A stretch of DNA of 64,000 bases from Streptomyces liliiviolaceus (GCF_018070025.1 NZ_JAGPYQ010000001.1:4464001-4528000), one strand, 5' to 3'; shown: positions 40,862 through 49,533, counted from the stretch's first letter. Made by a program: numbers and translations. Notes: generated by a model not told the origin, from the sequence alone.

Positions 40862-41356
40862 ATGTCGTATCCCTATCCCGAGCTGAAGTACTGGGGCGAG
40901 GACGGCGAGGTCAGCGCCGTCTTCCGGCCCGCGGCCACCCCTCCGGCCCTCGGCGTCAGCGGCGCGGGGCAGAGTGCCACCCACTATCTGGCGACCACCG
41001 AGACGACCCGAGGGGAGTTCGGGCTGTACCGGGTGGAGATGAAGCCGAGGGCGGGCGGTCCCAAGACCCACTTCCACAAGCGGATCTCGGAGTCGTTCTA
41101 CATCCTGGACGGCACGGTCCGGGTGTACAACGGCGTGCAGTGGATCGACGCGCGCAAGGGTGACTTCCTTCATGTGCCGCAGGGCGGCCTGCACGCCTTC
41201 CGCAACGACTCCGACGCCCCGGCCGACATGCTCCTGCTGTTCACCCCCGGGGCGCCCCGTGAGGAGTACTTCGAGCAGGTGTCCCAACTGGCGCACGCCT
41301 CGGACGAGGAGCGGGACGCGTTCTTCGACAAGCACGACTCCTATTTCGTGGAGTAG
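40862..41356 (+). CDS. Cupin-domain protein (second copy)
   Basis: 164 residues from ATG 40862 (GAAAGGAAC upstream). One cupin barrel: GGPKTHFHKRISESFYILDG gives H-x-H and the Glu of motif 1, and GDFLHVPQGGLHAFRN motif 2 with its His. A metal-binding enzyme or sensor, with an acidic C-terminal tail (DEERDAFFDKHDSYF). It is not a close copy of the cupin at 756. It sits between the MFS and SDR 3 genes but has its own promoter. Confidence 0.85.
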   Translation: MSYPYPELKYWGEDGEVSAVFRPAATPPALGVSGAGQSATHYLATTETTRGEFGLYRVEMKPRAGGPKTHFHKRISESFYILDGTVRVYNGVQWIDARKGDFLHVPQGGLHAFRNDSDAPADMLLLFTPGAPREEYFEQVSQLAHASDEERDAFFDKHDSYFVE

Positions 41357-41415
41357 GAGTAGGCCCGGGGCCGCGCCCGTTCTCGTGGCCACCGTGTCCA
41401 TGAGCGTGTGCACGC

Positions 41416-41442
41416 TGTCACAGCCATGGGGTGCGTCCTGTC
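41416..41442 (+). promoter_or_regulatory. Predicted ECF41-type promoter of SDR gene 3
   Basis: TGTCACA (41416-41422), 16 bases, TGTC (41439-41442), 84 bases before ATG 41526. Confidence 0.75.
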
Positions 41443-41525
41443 TAGGTGGCATGAGCACGGTGCGTACGGCCGTGCGGTGTGCCCAGGCCGGCCGACAGGC
41501 CGGCGAGCCCCTCATGGAGGAACAC

Positions 41526-42266
41526 ATGCGAGTACTCGTAGCAGGTGCCACCGGCCTCATGGGGTCGAGAACCGTAGCCCGGCTCCGGGACCACGGCGTC
41601 GAGGTCGGGCAGCTCTCCCGTGCGCAGGGAGTCGACCTCCGCACCGGGGACGGTGTCGAACAGGCGCTGCGTGCCGTGGACGTGGTCGTGGACGTCACCG
41701 ACGCCCCCTCGCACGAGCGGCGGGTGAGCGAGCAGTTCTTCACCGCCGCGACCGGCAACCTCCTGCGGGCGGCCGGCGCGGCCGGCGTCGCGCACTACGT
41801 ACTGCTGTCGCTGGTGGGAGCCGACCGGGTCGACTCGGGCTACTTCCCGGCGAAGGCGGTCCAGGAGCGGTTGGCCCGCCGGTCCACCGTCCCGTACTCC
41901 GTGGTGAGGGCCTCGCCCTTCTTCGAGACCGTTCAGTCCGTCGCTGCCGCCGCCACCCGGCCGGACGGTGTGCGCGTGGCGCCCCTGCTGCTGCGGCCGG
42001 TCTCGGTCGACGACGTCGCCGCGACGGTCGCGCATGTCGCGGTCGGGGTGCCCCTGTTCGACGTCCTGGAGACGGCCGGCCCCGAAGAGGGCCGGCTTAC
42101 GGATCTCGTCTCCGATCTCCTGACCGCCCTCGGTCTGCCGGGGCAGGTCGTCACCGATCCCCGGGCGCCGTTCTTCGGCGCGGAGCTCTCCGAGAGGGCT
42201 CTGCTTCCCGGACCTGACGCCCACCTGGGCCACCACTCCTTCGCCCGGTGGCTCAAAGAGCGCTGA
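41526..42266 (+). CDS. NAD(P)H-binding NmrA/epimerase-like SDR (copy 3)
   Basis: 246 residues from ATG 41526 (GGAGG upstream). MRVLVAGATGLMGSRTVARL is the dinucleotide loop; VDSGYFPAKAVQERLARRST and VPYSVVRASPFFETVQSVAA match copies 1 and 2, as does DPRAPFFGAELSERALLPGP at the end. It is closest to copy 1. PDH E1 begins 103 bases downstream on the same strand, with a 10-bp hairpin between them, so partial read-through is possible. Confidence 0.87.
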   Translation: MRVLVAGATGLMGSRTVARLRDHGVEVGQLSRAQGVDLRTGDGVEQALRAVDVVVDVTDAPSHERRVSEQFFTAATGNLLRAAGAAGVAHYVLLSLVGADRVDSGYFPAKAVQERLARRSTVPYSVVRASPFFETVQSVAAAATRPDGVRVAPLLLRPVSVDDVAATVAHVAVGVPLFDVLETAGPEEGRLTDLVSDLLTALGLPGQVVTDPRAPFFGAELSERALLPGPDAHLGHHSFARWLKER

Positions 42267-42274
42267 CCGGCCGA

Positions 42275-42308
42275 GGCAGAGGCCCGCCTTACCCGGCCGG
42301 CCTCTGCC
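42275..42308 (+). terminator. Hairpin between SDR 3 and PDH E1 genes
   Basis: GGCAGAGGCC (42275-42284) and GGCCTCTGCC (42299-42308) form a 10-bp stem with a 14-base loop. A terminator or attenuator. Confidence 0.6.
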
Positions 42309-42368
42309 CGCCGGCGACCTCACATCGCGTCCGACCGTTTCCTCCCCTGCCCTGTCAGGAAGGCTGCC

Positions 42369-45056
42369 ATGAGTGTTCCGTCCCGGCCCGCCACGTCCCC
42401 CGTGACCAGTGAGCTCGACCAGCTACCCGACCGCGACCGCGAGGAGACCGCCGAATGGCAGGCCTCTCTCGACGCCGTCGTGCGCAACGCCGGGCCGGAC
42501 CGGGCGGTGTATCTGCTGCGCCGCGTGCACGAGTTCGCGGCCCGGTCCGGGCTGTCCCTGCCCGGGCTGCTGGCCTCGGACTACATCAACACCGTGCCCG
42601 TCTCGGCCCAGCCGGCGTTCGACGGCGACCTGGCGATGGAGACCAGGATCACCGCGCTCAACCGGTGGAACGCGGCGGCCATGGTGACCCGTGGGGCACC
42701 CCTGGGACTGGGCGGCCACATCGCCACGTACGCCTCGGCGGCCTGGCTGTACGAGATCGGGTTCAACCACTTCTTCCACGGCAAGGACGGTGACGGCTCG
42801 GGCGACCAGTTGTTCCTGCAGGGCCATGCCTCACCGGGCATCTATGCCCGGGTCTTCCTCGAAGGACGGCTGAGCGCACAGGACCTGGACGGCTTCCGGC
42901 GCGAGGCCACGGGGCACGGTCTGCCGTCCTACCCGCACCCGCGCCGCCTGCCGTGGCTGTGGGAGTTCCCCACCGTGTCCATGGGCCTCGGCCCTCTCGG
43001 CGCCATCTACCAGGCCCGGTTCAACCGCTATCTGCGAGCCCGCGGCATCAAGGACACCTCCGCCTCACGGGTGTGGGCGTTCCTCGGCGACGGCGAGATC
43101 GACGAGCCGGAGTCGACGGCCGCGCTGACTCTGGCGTCCCGCGAGAACCTCGACAACCTCACCTTCGTCGTCAACTGCAACCTGCAGCGGCTCGACGGCC
43201 CGGTGCGCTCCAACTCCAAGATCGTCCAGGAGCTCGATGCCCGCTTCCGGGGCGCCGGCTGGAACGTGGTCAAGACGCTGTGGGGCGAGGCCTGGGACCC
43301 GCTGCTGCTGCGGGACACCACCGGGGACCTGGTCCGGCGGCTGGGTGAGATACCGGACGCACAGCTGCAGACCCTGGCCGCACGGGACGCGGCCTACATC
43401 CGTAAGAGCTTCTTCACCGGCGACGCGCTCTCCGGCGTGGCCGCCTCCCTGAACGACACCCAGGTGGTCGACCTCTTCGGGAACTCCCGTGGGGGCCATG
43501 AGCCGTTGAAGGTCCACGCCGCCTACCGGGCCGCCGTGGAACACAAGGGCGCACCCACGGTGATCCTGGCCCAGACGGTCAAGGGGCACACCCTCGGCTC
43601 GGCGTTCGAGTCCCGCAACGCCAACCACCAGATGAAGAAGCTCACCCCGCAACAGTTCCGCGACATGCGCGACCTGCTGGAACTTCCCATCCCCGACAGC
43701 GCGCTCGCGGGCGACCAGGTGCCCTACTGGCATCCGGGGCCGGACGCGCCCGAGGTGCGGTACCTGCGCGAACGCCGAGCGGCACTGGGCGGTCCGGCTC
43801 CCGCCCGACGGGTCGTCAACAGACCGTTGCCGCAGCCGGCCGCCACGTCCTTCGAGGCCCTGAAGAAGGGCTTCGGCCATCAGGAAGTGGCCACCACCAT
43901 GGCGCTGGTCCGCCTGGTCAAGGACTTGATGCGGGACAAGGACACCGGCGCGCGCTGGGTTCCGATCATCCCCGACGAGGCGCGCACCTTCGGTATGGAG
44001 TCGATGTTCCCCACGGCCGGCATCTACTCGCCCCACGGACAGACCTACGATCCGGTCGACGCCGACCAGCTGCTCTTCTACAAGGAGAGCAGCACGGGCC
44101 AGCTGATCATCGAGGGGATCACGGAAGCCGGTTCGGTCGCGGAGTTCGCCGCCGCAGCGACCTCGTACGCCACCCACGGCGAACCCATGATCCCGTTCTA
44201 CATCTTCTACTCCATGTTCGGCTTCCAGCGGACCGGCGACCAGTTCTGGGCGCTCGCCGACCAGATGGGCCGCGGTTTCGTCGTGGGCGGCACCGCCGGG
44301 CGCACCACCATGACCGGGGAGGGGCTGCAGCACGGAGACGGACACTCGCACCTGCTGGCGGCCACCAATCCGGCGGTGGTCAGCTACGACCCGGCCTTCG
44401 CCTTCGAGATCGCGGTCATCGCGCGGGAGGGCCTGCGCCGCATGTACGGCGAACGGCCCGAGAACGTCTTCTACTACCTGACCGTCTACAACGAGCCGAA
44501 GACGCAGCCGGCGATACCGCCGGTACCCGGCGTCGAGGAGGGCATCGTCCGGGGGATCTACCGCTTCCGGCCCGCCGACCCGGCCGCCACCGGACCCCGT
44601 ATCCAGCTGCTGGCCTCCGGCACCGCCATCCACTGGGCGCTGCGCGCACAGGAACTCCTCGCCGCCGAGTGGAACGTGCACGCGGACGTGTGGTCGGTGA
44701 CGTCCTGGACGGAGCTGCGCCGGGACGCGTTGGACACCGACGCCGCCGTCCTGCGCGGCGAGCACCGCCTGCCGTACGTCACCGAGGCGCTGGCCGGAGC
44801 GCCGGGTCCGGTGCTGGCGGTCAGCGACTGGATGCGCCAGGTGCCGGACCAGATCAGCCAGTGGGTCGAGCAGGACTACTTCTCCCTGGGCACCGACGGT
44901 TTCGGGCTGTCCGACACCCGGGACGACGTGCGCCGCTACTTCCGGGTGGACGCCGAATCGATCGTCGTGACGGCCCTGGACCGCCTGGCCCGAGCCGGGC
45001 AGGTCACCCCGGAGACGACCCAACGGGCGCGCAAGCGCCACGGCCTCGATCTGTGA
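42369..45056 (+). CDS. aceE: Pyruvate dehydrogenase E1 component, homodimeric type
   Basis: 895 residues from ATG 42369, the normal length for the fused E1 of actinomycetes and proteobacteria. Substrate and cofactor regions are intact: GLGGHIATYASAAWLYEIGF, thiamine diphosphate motif VWAFLGDGEIDEPESTAALT followed by FVVNCNLQRLDGPVRSNSKI, NANHQMKKL, and TAGIYSPHGQTYDPVDADQL further on. It decarboxylates pyruvate and acetylates the lipoyl group of E2. No E2 or E3 gene adjoins; it probably serves the genome's main complex or acts as a stress-expressed second E1. A lipoate ligase lies at 53604. No promoter of its own was found. Confidence 0.93.
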   Translation: MSVPSRPATSPVTSELDQLPDRDREETAEWQASLDAVVRNAGPDRAVYLLRRVHEFAARSGLSLPGLLASDYINTVPVSAQPAFDGDLAMETRITALNRWNAAAMVTRGAPLGLGGHIATYASAAWLYEIGFNHFFHGKDGDGSGDQLFLQGHASPGIYARVFLEGRLSAQDLDGFRREATGHGLPSYPHPRRLPWLWEFPTVSMGLGPLGAIYQARFNRYLRARGIKDTSASRVWAFLGDGEIDEPESTAALTLASRENLDNLTFVVNCNLQRLDGPVRSNSKIVQELDARFRGAGWNVVKTLWGEAWDPLLLRDTTGDLVRRLGEIPDAQLQTLAARDAAYIRKSFFTGDALSGVAASLNDTQVVDLFGNSRGGHEPLKVHAAYRAAVEHKGAPTVILAQTVKGHTLGSAFESRNANHQMKKLTPQQFRDMRDLLELPIPDSALAGDQVPYWHPGPDAPEVRYLRERRAALGGPAPARRVVNRPLPQPAATSFEALKKGFGHQEVATTMALVRLVKDLMRDKDTGARWVPIIPDEARTFGMESMFPTAGIYSPHGQTYDPVDADQLLFYKESSTGQLIIEGITEAGSVAEFAAAATSYATHGEPMIPFYIFYSMFGFQRTGDQFWALADQMGRGFVVGGTAGRTTMTGEGLQHGDGHSHLLAATNPAVVSYDPAFAFEIAVIAREGLRRMYGERPENVFYYLTVYNEPKTQPAIPPVPGVEEGIVRGIYRFRPADPAATGPRIQLLASGTAIHWALRAQELLAAEWNVHADVWSVTSWTELRRDALDTDAAVLRGEHRLPYVTEALAGAPGPVLAVSDWMRQVPDQISQWVEQDYFSLGTDGFGLSDTRDDVRRYFRVDAESIVVTALDRLARAGQVTPETTQRARKRHGLDL

Positions 45057-45172
45057 CCTGCACGGTCAGGACCGGGGCCGGGCCCGGGCCAGGACTTGTG
45101 CAGGGACCTGGTCCGGGGCCGTGTCATGTCCGGCCGGCCCCCGGGCCTGTCGTGGTCGCCTCCTCCTCGGCG

Positions 45173-45931
45173 TCATTCGAGTCCCGGCCGGGTCCATCCC
45201 AGGTGAAGAACCGCCACGTCGTCAGCCGTCCCGCCCTCGGGCGCGGCCGGCGCCGAAGCGCCGCGCACCAGGGCGTCGACAAAGCGCTGGGCCGGCAGAT
45301 GGGCGTGTCGGTCCGCGAGACGCAGCAGGCCGTCCTCACCCAGCCGCCCGCAGGAGGTCCGGGCCTCGTACAGCCCGTCGGTGAAGAGCACCACGCTGTC
45401 CGCGGCGGACAGCGTATGCTCGCTCTCCGTCCAGTCCCCACGTCCGGGGAAGAGCCCCAACGCGAGTCCCGGCCGGTGCTCGACCCAGCGGATGCCTCCG
45501 GCGTGCCGGTGCAGCATGCCGGGGTGACCGGCGCTGATCACCCGCACGGACCGTCCGTCGGACGGGAAGACCAGGGAGACGACCGTGGCGTAGGTGTCCT
45601 CGTGCGGCCGCTCGTCGACCAGGACTCGCTCCAGCAGGCGGAGCCTGCGCATCGGGGACTGGCCGCAGAGTACGGCGGTGCGCCAGGCCAGCCGCAGATG
45701 CACCGCGAGGGCTGCCTCGGCTGCGCCGTGCCCGGAGACGTCCCCCATCACGACGTGGACGGTACGGTCCTCGCTCTGGACGATGTCGCAGAAGTCACCG
45801 CCCAGCAGCGCGTGGGAGCGGCTGGGAGCGTAGTGGGAGGCGCTGGTGAAGCCGTCGTCGTCGAGTACGAGGGCGGGCAGCAGCCCTCTTTCGAGGAAGG
45901 CGTTGTCCGACGGCTCAAGAAGTTTGGTCAT
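45173..45931 (-). CDS. SpoIIE-family (PP2C-like) serine phosphatase
   Basis: 252 residues from ATG 45931. A bare phosphatase domain with no sensor domain: ALLGGDFCDIVQ and HVVMGDVSGHGAAEAAL carry metal-binding Asp residues, then RVISAGHPGMLH, VVLFTDGLYEART and GGTADDVAVLHL. Such enzymes dephosphorylate anti-anti-sigma factors or related proteins. An ATG at 45985 in frame lies upstream of the -10 box found on this strand, so 45931 is preferred. It is divergent from the small gene at 46120, and the two promoters share one -35 heptamer. Confidence 0.9.
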   Translation of the reverse strand: MTKLLEPSDNAFLERGLLPALVLDDDGFTSASHYAPSRSHALLGGDFCDIVQSEDRTVHVVMGDVSGHGAAEAALAVHLRLAWRTAVLCGQSPMRRLRLLERVLVDERPHEDTYATVVSLVFPSDGRSVRVISAGHPGMLHRHAGGIRWVEHRPGLALGLFPGRGDWTESEHTLSAADSVVLFTDGLYEARTSCGRLGEDGLLRLADRHAHLPAQRFVDALVRGASAPAAPEGGTADDVAVLHLGWTRPGLE

Positions 45932-45978
45932 CTCAGGCTTTCGTGCGGCGGGTGAACGGGTGGCCGGCACCTGGGCGT

Positions 45979-46005
45979 GACCCATATGTCATGTGATCTG
46001 TCACA
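45979..46005 (-). promoter_or_regulatory. Predicted promoter of the phosphatase gene, sharing a -35 box
   Basis: Minus strand: TGTGACA (46005-45999), 16 bases, GGTC (45982-45979), 48 bases before ATG 45931. The heptamer is the complement of the plus-strand TGTCACA, differing from consensus only at its centre. Confidence 0.55.
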
Positions 46006-46025
46006 TGTCGAGGGTCCGTCCAGTC
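45999..46025 (+). promoter_or_regulatory. Predicted ECF41-type promoter of the small protein gene
   Basis: TGTCACA (45999-46005), 16 bases, AGTC (46022-46025), 95 bases before ATG 46120. It shares its -35 box with the minus-strand promoter. Confidence 0.6.
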
Positions 46026-46119
46026 ATACAGAGCAAGGAGGAGCACAAGCTCCACCGACCGGATCCGGCAGGACGAAGCCATCGACACCCCGTCCGAGCC
46101 GGTGAGGAGAGGAGTCACC

Positions 46120-46413
46120 ATGCCGAGCAACACAGCGCACACGCCGGGAGCTTCCGCCCCCTCGGTCACTGACTCGCCTGCCCCGTGGCTGATCGGCCTG
46201 CCGTTCGGTTCCGCCGCCCACGTGGTGTGGCTGTACTACGTCGTGAAAGAGGCCGAGGACGGCATCCGCGCGGTGCGGGTCGCCCTGGAGCGGGCGAACG
46301 GCGAACGGGACCGGCCGGCACGTGAAGGGCCGCTGGCCCAGGCCGAACCCATCGAGGTACAGCGGATCCTGCACGACGCCGTCGGTCACGCGAACCTGGT
46401 CCCCTGGCCGTGA
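46120..46413 (+). CDS. Small protein of unknown function
   Basis: 97 residues from ATG 46120 (GAGGAGAGGAG upstream). A Pro/Ala/Thr-rich N-terminus is followed by one moderately hydrophobic stretch (WLIGLPFGSAAHVVWLYYVV) and a charged helical C-terminal half (KEAEDGIRAVRVALERANGE). It could be peripheral or single-span in the membrane. No family recognised. It has a strong ribosome-binding site and a regulon promoter, so it is probably expressed. Confidence 0.7.
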   Translation: MPSNTAHTPGASAPSVTDSPAPWLIGLPFGSAAHVVWLYYVVKEAEDGIRAVRVALERANGERDRPAREGPLAQAEPIEVQRILHDAVGHANLVPWP

Positions 46414-46529
46414 TCGGCCGGCCGGAAGCGGTGACGGAAGCGGATTCGCAGCCCACGGGGGCGGAGCTCCCGGTCCGCCCAGACTGCTGTGCCCGACTGC
46501 TGTGGCTGGCTGCTGTGCTCACGCGGAGG

Positions 46530-46560
46530 GTCCCGGAGCGGTTCATGTCTGCTCCGGGAC
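46530..46560. terminator. Bidirectional terminator
   Basis: GTCCCGGAGC (46530-46539) and GCTCCGGGAC (46551-46560) form a 10-bp stem with an 11-base loop between convergent genes. Confidence 0.8.
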
Positions 46561-46570
46561 CCTCTCGACG

Positions 46571-47413
46571 TCATCGCACCGAGTGAGCGGCGTTCTCGAT
46601 GACGTCGGTCACCTTCCCCGGCTGCGAGACGCTCACGGCGTGGGACGCACGGACCTTCGTGGTGTGCGCGTGCGCACGCTCGGCCATGAACTGCTGCGTC
46701 CTCGGCGGGATGTTGAGGTCCTGATCGGCGATCAGCACCCAGGACGGAATGCTCTTCCATGCGGGCTCGGCCGCGCCCTCGGCCAGGGCGGCGTCGGTCA
46801 CCGGCCGCTGGGTGACGGCCATCAGATCGGTCTGGCCACGGGACACGTCGGCAGCGAACTGGTGCCTGAACTTGTCGTTCCGGATGTACAGGTCGGTGCC
46901 CCGGGAGCCGTCGGGGTTGGTGAACGGCACGGGGCGCAGGGCGTCACCGAGGGTACTGCCGGGGAATTTACCCGACAGGTCGACCGCGCTCTCGCCCTTC
47001 TCCGGAAGGAAGGCGGCGAGGTACACGAGCGCCTTCACGTTCTTGTTGCCCGTGGCGGCGTTGCTGATGACCGATCCGCCGTAGGAGTGTCCGGCGAGCA
47101 CCACGGGACCGTCGATGCCGGCCAGGACGTCCTTGAGATAGGCGGAGTCCCCGCTCAGGGACCGCAGGGGGTTGGCGACGGCCACCACGGGATATCCGTC
47201 GTGCCGGAGTTCCTTGACGACCCCGTTCCAGCTGGTGGAGTCGGCGAACGCGCCATGGACCAGCACCACCGTCGGCTTGGGCCGCTGGGGTCCGGTGTTC
47301 TTGTCGGCGGAGGCCGGCGCGACGGTCGCGGCTGTCAGGGCCGCGGCGATGCCGAACCCGGCCAGCACGGTGAGCGAGGTCCGGGCGCGGCGGGTGAGGG
47401 AACGAGCGTTCAT
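46571..47413 (-). CDS. Secreted alpha/beta hydrolase (EstC-like), paralogue of 34601-35320
   Basis: 280 residues from ATG 47413 (AAAGGAACC upstream). Residues 1-36 are a Sec signal peptide: basic start (MNARSLTRRARTSLTVL), hydrophobic core and an ASA site. The mature part is PTVVLVHGAFADSTSWNGVV, VVLAGHSYGGSVISNAATGN, LIADQDLNIPP and RASHAVSVSQPGKV, the same triad layout as the cytoplasmic copy. It should act as an extracellular esterase. No TGTCACA element precedes it. Confidence 0.9.
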   Translation of the reverse strand: MNARSLTRRARTSLTVLAGFGIAAALTAATVAPASADKNTGPQRPKPTVVLVHGAFADSTSWNGVVKELRHDGYPVVAVANPLRSLSGDSAYLKDVLAGIDGPVVLAGHSYGGSVISNAATGNKNVKALVYLAAFLPEKGESAVDLSGKFPGSTLGDALRPVPFTNPDGSRGTDLYIRNDKFRHQFAADVSRGQTDLMAVTQRPVTDAALAEGAAEPAWKSIPSWVLIADQDLNIPPRTQQFMAERAHAHTTKVRASHAVSVSQPGKVTDVIENAAHSVR

Positions 47414-47545
47414 GATGGGTTCCTTTCGATGTGTGGCGGTCGAGCCACGTCGGGGTGGTGCTTGGGGCGATGCCCCAGGAAGGGGGTCGTGGACGAGTGA
47501 CATCGGGTGCGGTCGGATGCGGCGGCGGATGGGCTGCGGCTGCGG

Positions 47546-48256
47546 TCAAGTACCCGACGCCCGCCGAGGTGTTGCGGGGTTCGCCTCGGTGCGGATCCGC
47601 TCGACGAACCGTGCGTCCTCGGCGTCGACGGCCCGCGCGGTCTCCAGTACCTCCGGCAGACTCCCGGCCGGTATGACGACGGCGCCCGCGGCATCACAGA
47701 AGACGTAGTCCCCCGGCACGACGGCGACGCCCGCGAACTCGACGGTGATGTTCGCCGCGTACGGCATCACCGTGTCTCCGCCCCACCGGGTGGTCTCTCC
47801 CTGACACCAGGTGGCGAAGTCGTAGCCGCGCAGTTGACCGAAATCCCGCAGTCGGCCGTCGGCCAGCACCCCGGCCAGGTGGTGATGGGCGGCTCGGGAC
47901 AATTTCGTACCGCCCGCGTGAGACACCTGGGCGTACCCGCCGCTGGAGAGCACGAGTACCTTGCCCGCCGGGTCTGGGCCGACCGCCTCGTAGAAGAAGT
48001 CGGCGAAGGTCCTGGACGCCTGCGGCACATCGTCGCGCCACGGCATGTACGCCATCGTCACGGCGGGCCCGAAGAGAGTGCGGGTGGGGTCGGGACTGAC
48101 CAACGGCAGCAGGTGTGCCCGGTGGCGGTGGGTGCGGCCCATGGCGTCCACCAGCGCGGCGCTCCCCAGCCCGGCCAGTACCTCGCCGGTGTCGGCGGGC
48201 TGTGCCGGCGGCACGCTGCCGGGCGGTCTGCCGGCGGTGTTCGTTTCGCGGGTCAT
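47546..48256 (-). CDS. RraA-like/dimethylmenaquinone methyltransferase-family protein
   Basis: 236 residues from ATG 48256 (GGAGGAT six bases upstream). The RraA/HMG-aldolase fold is indicated by LGSAALVDAMGRTHRHRAHL near the N-terminus, LFGPAVTMAYMP, LVLSSGGYAQVSHAGGTKLS (the G-G-x-x-x-A loop) and ADGRLRDFGQLRGYDFATWC (G-x-x-R-D). Relatives include the RNase E regulator RraA and 4-hydroxy-4-methyl-2-oxoglutarate aldolases; the G-x-x-R-D motif with a downstream D-x-x-G element favours an aldolase or decarboxylase. The promoter lies 160 bases upstream. Confidence 0.83.
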   Translation of the reverse strand: MTRETNTAGRPPGSVPPAQPADTGEVLAGLGSAALVDAMGRTHRHRAHLLPLVSPDPTRTLFGPAVTMAYMPWRDDVPQASRTFADFFYEAVGPDPAGKVLVLSSGGYAQVSHAGGTKLSRAAHHHLAGVLADGRLRDFGQLRGYDFATWCQGETTRWGGDTVMPYAANITVEFAGVAVVPGDYVFCDAAGAVVIPAGSLPEVLETARAVDAEDARFVERIRTEANPATPRRASGT

Positions 48257-48415
48257 TGATCCTCCTGGACTGCGGGGAGCAAGGCCGTATCGCTGGTTCG
48301 CGGCGCCCTGGTGACTTGGCATCAGCGGTCCGGATCGCCCAGCGAGGGCGTCGAGATACGGCCCGGGCGTGTCCCGCCCGTCATCCGCAGGTGGTGAGCC
48401 TTGCTGTTCCGTAGA

Positions 48416-48442
48416 GACCGGGCAGGCGAAGGAGATGTGACA
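48416..48442 (-). promoter_or_regulatory. Predicted ECF41-type promoter of the RraA-like gene
   Basis: Minus strand: TGTCACA (48442-48436), 16 bases, GGTC (48419-48416). Leader of about 160 bases. Confidence 0.7.
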
Positions 48443-48594
48443 TGCGCCGTGCGCCCGGGATTGTCCTCGGCTCCCTGCGACCCGGACGCCGGCAGCACGG
48501 CCCCTTGGCCCCTGACACCCGGCCTGAGTGCTGCCGCAGTCGCCGGTCCTGATACGTCCGCCGCCGCGAGCGGGTGGGCAGGCGCGTCCGGAGG

Positions 48595-48621
48595 TGTCAC
48601 AGGTGCGGGACACCTTCTGTC
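48595..48621 (+). promoter_or_regulatory. Predicted ECF41-type promoter of the methyltransferase gene, leaderless
   Basis: TGTCACA (48595-48601), 16 bases, TGTC (48618-48621). The ATG at 48631 is 10 bases downstream, at the expected transcription start. Confidence 0.72.
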
Positions 48622-48630
48622 TTCCTGGAC

Positions 48631-49479
48631 ATGCACTCTGTCTTTGCCGAGGCCCCGGACACCCGCGCGCAGCCGGAGCCCTATGCGGTCAGCGCCGAGT
48701 TCTACGACATCCTGCAGGCCCACGACGACGACAGACACGTACGACGGCTCTACGGGGCCGCGGTGGCGCAGGCGCGCATGGGCATCGTGGACGTCGGTGC
48801 CGGAACGGGGCGGGTGACCTTGATGAGCCTGGCTCGGTCCAAGGTCGGCGTGCATGCCGTCGAGCCCGCTCGCGCCATGCGGGCGGCGCTGATGACCCGC
48901 CTCGCCGCACTGCCCGCGCCACAGCGGGCGCGCGTGTCGGTGCACCCGTCCACACTGGACGAGGCGGCCCTGCGCGACGTCGCGGACCTGGTGATCTGCC
49001 ACAACACGGTGGCCTGTCTGACGCCGGATGCCCGCGAAACGCTCTGGACCTCCGTCGCCGAAGTCCTCGTCCCCGGCGGCAGGTTGCTGCTCCAGCTGCC
49101 TCCGGACCGACTGCCCGCCGAAGAGCAGCGTCGCGTCTTCCCGGTGCAGCGGATGGGCCGACACGAATACGGCGGACACATGGTGATGTCGGCGGCCGGG
49201 CCCCGTATCCGTACGCGCGTCGACTACTGGGCGCGCGGAACGCATGGGCTAGATGGGATGCGTGGTACGCACGGCACGAACGGGCTGCTGGGAGAGCACA
49301 CCGAGACGTTCTGGATGTGGCCCGCCACGCGCTCGGATCTCGTCGCCGACCTGCGGCGGCACGGATTCGCCCTGTCGTCCGCACGCCACGATCCAGCGGT
49401 TCTGGCGGTCACGCTGGGCCAGAGACCGGGCCAGGAGCCCTGGCGTTGTCACACCGATGGTCGCCACACGGTCTGTTGA
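48631..49479 (+). CDS. Class I SAM-dependent methyltransferase
   Basis: 282 residues from ATG 48631, favoured over upstream starts because the promoter ends 10 bases before it. Motif I is GIVDVGAGTGRVTLMSLARS, followed by HAVEPARAMRAALMTRL (acidic residue at the end of strand 2), LVICHNTVACLTPDARE and LVPGGRLLLQLPPDR. The N-terminal YAVSAEFYDIL is typical of small-molecule methyltransferases. Acceptor unknown. The next gene's promoter lies inside its 3' end. Confidence 0.88.
   Translation: MHSVFAEAPDTRAQPEPYAVSAEFYDILQAHDDDRHVRRLYGAAVAQARMGIVDVGAGTGRVTLMSLARSKVGVHAVEPARAMRAALMTRLAALPAPQRARVSVHPSTLDEAALRDVADLVICHNTVACLTPDARETLWTSVAEVLVPGGRLLLQLPPDRLPAEEQRRVFPVQRMGRHEYGGHMVMSAAGPRIRTRVDYWARGTHGLDGMRGTHGTNGLLGEHTETFWMWPATRSDLVADLRRHGFALSSARHDPAVLAVTLGQRPGQEPWRCHTDGRHTVC
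49447..49473 (+). promoter_or_regulatory. Predicted ECF41-type promoter of the ferredoxin reductase-like gene
   Basis: TGTCACA (49447-49453), 16 bases, GGTC (49470-49473), 61 bases before ATG 49534, located within the methyltransferase coding end. Confidence 0.75.
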
Positions 49480-49533
49480 ATGACCGTGCACACACTTCGC
49501 TGTGTGCGGCTGACGAGCTGAAACGGGAACACC

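Larger units (their letters stand above)
48257..48630. other. Intergenic region with two divergent promoters
   Basis: No gene recognised. It contains the predicted promoter for the RraA-like gene (48416-48442) and the one for the methyltransferase (48595-48621), pointing away from each other. Confidence 0.6.
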
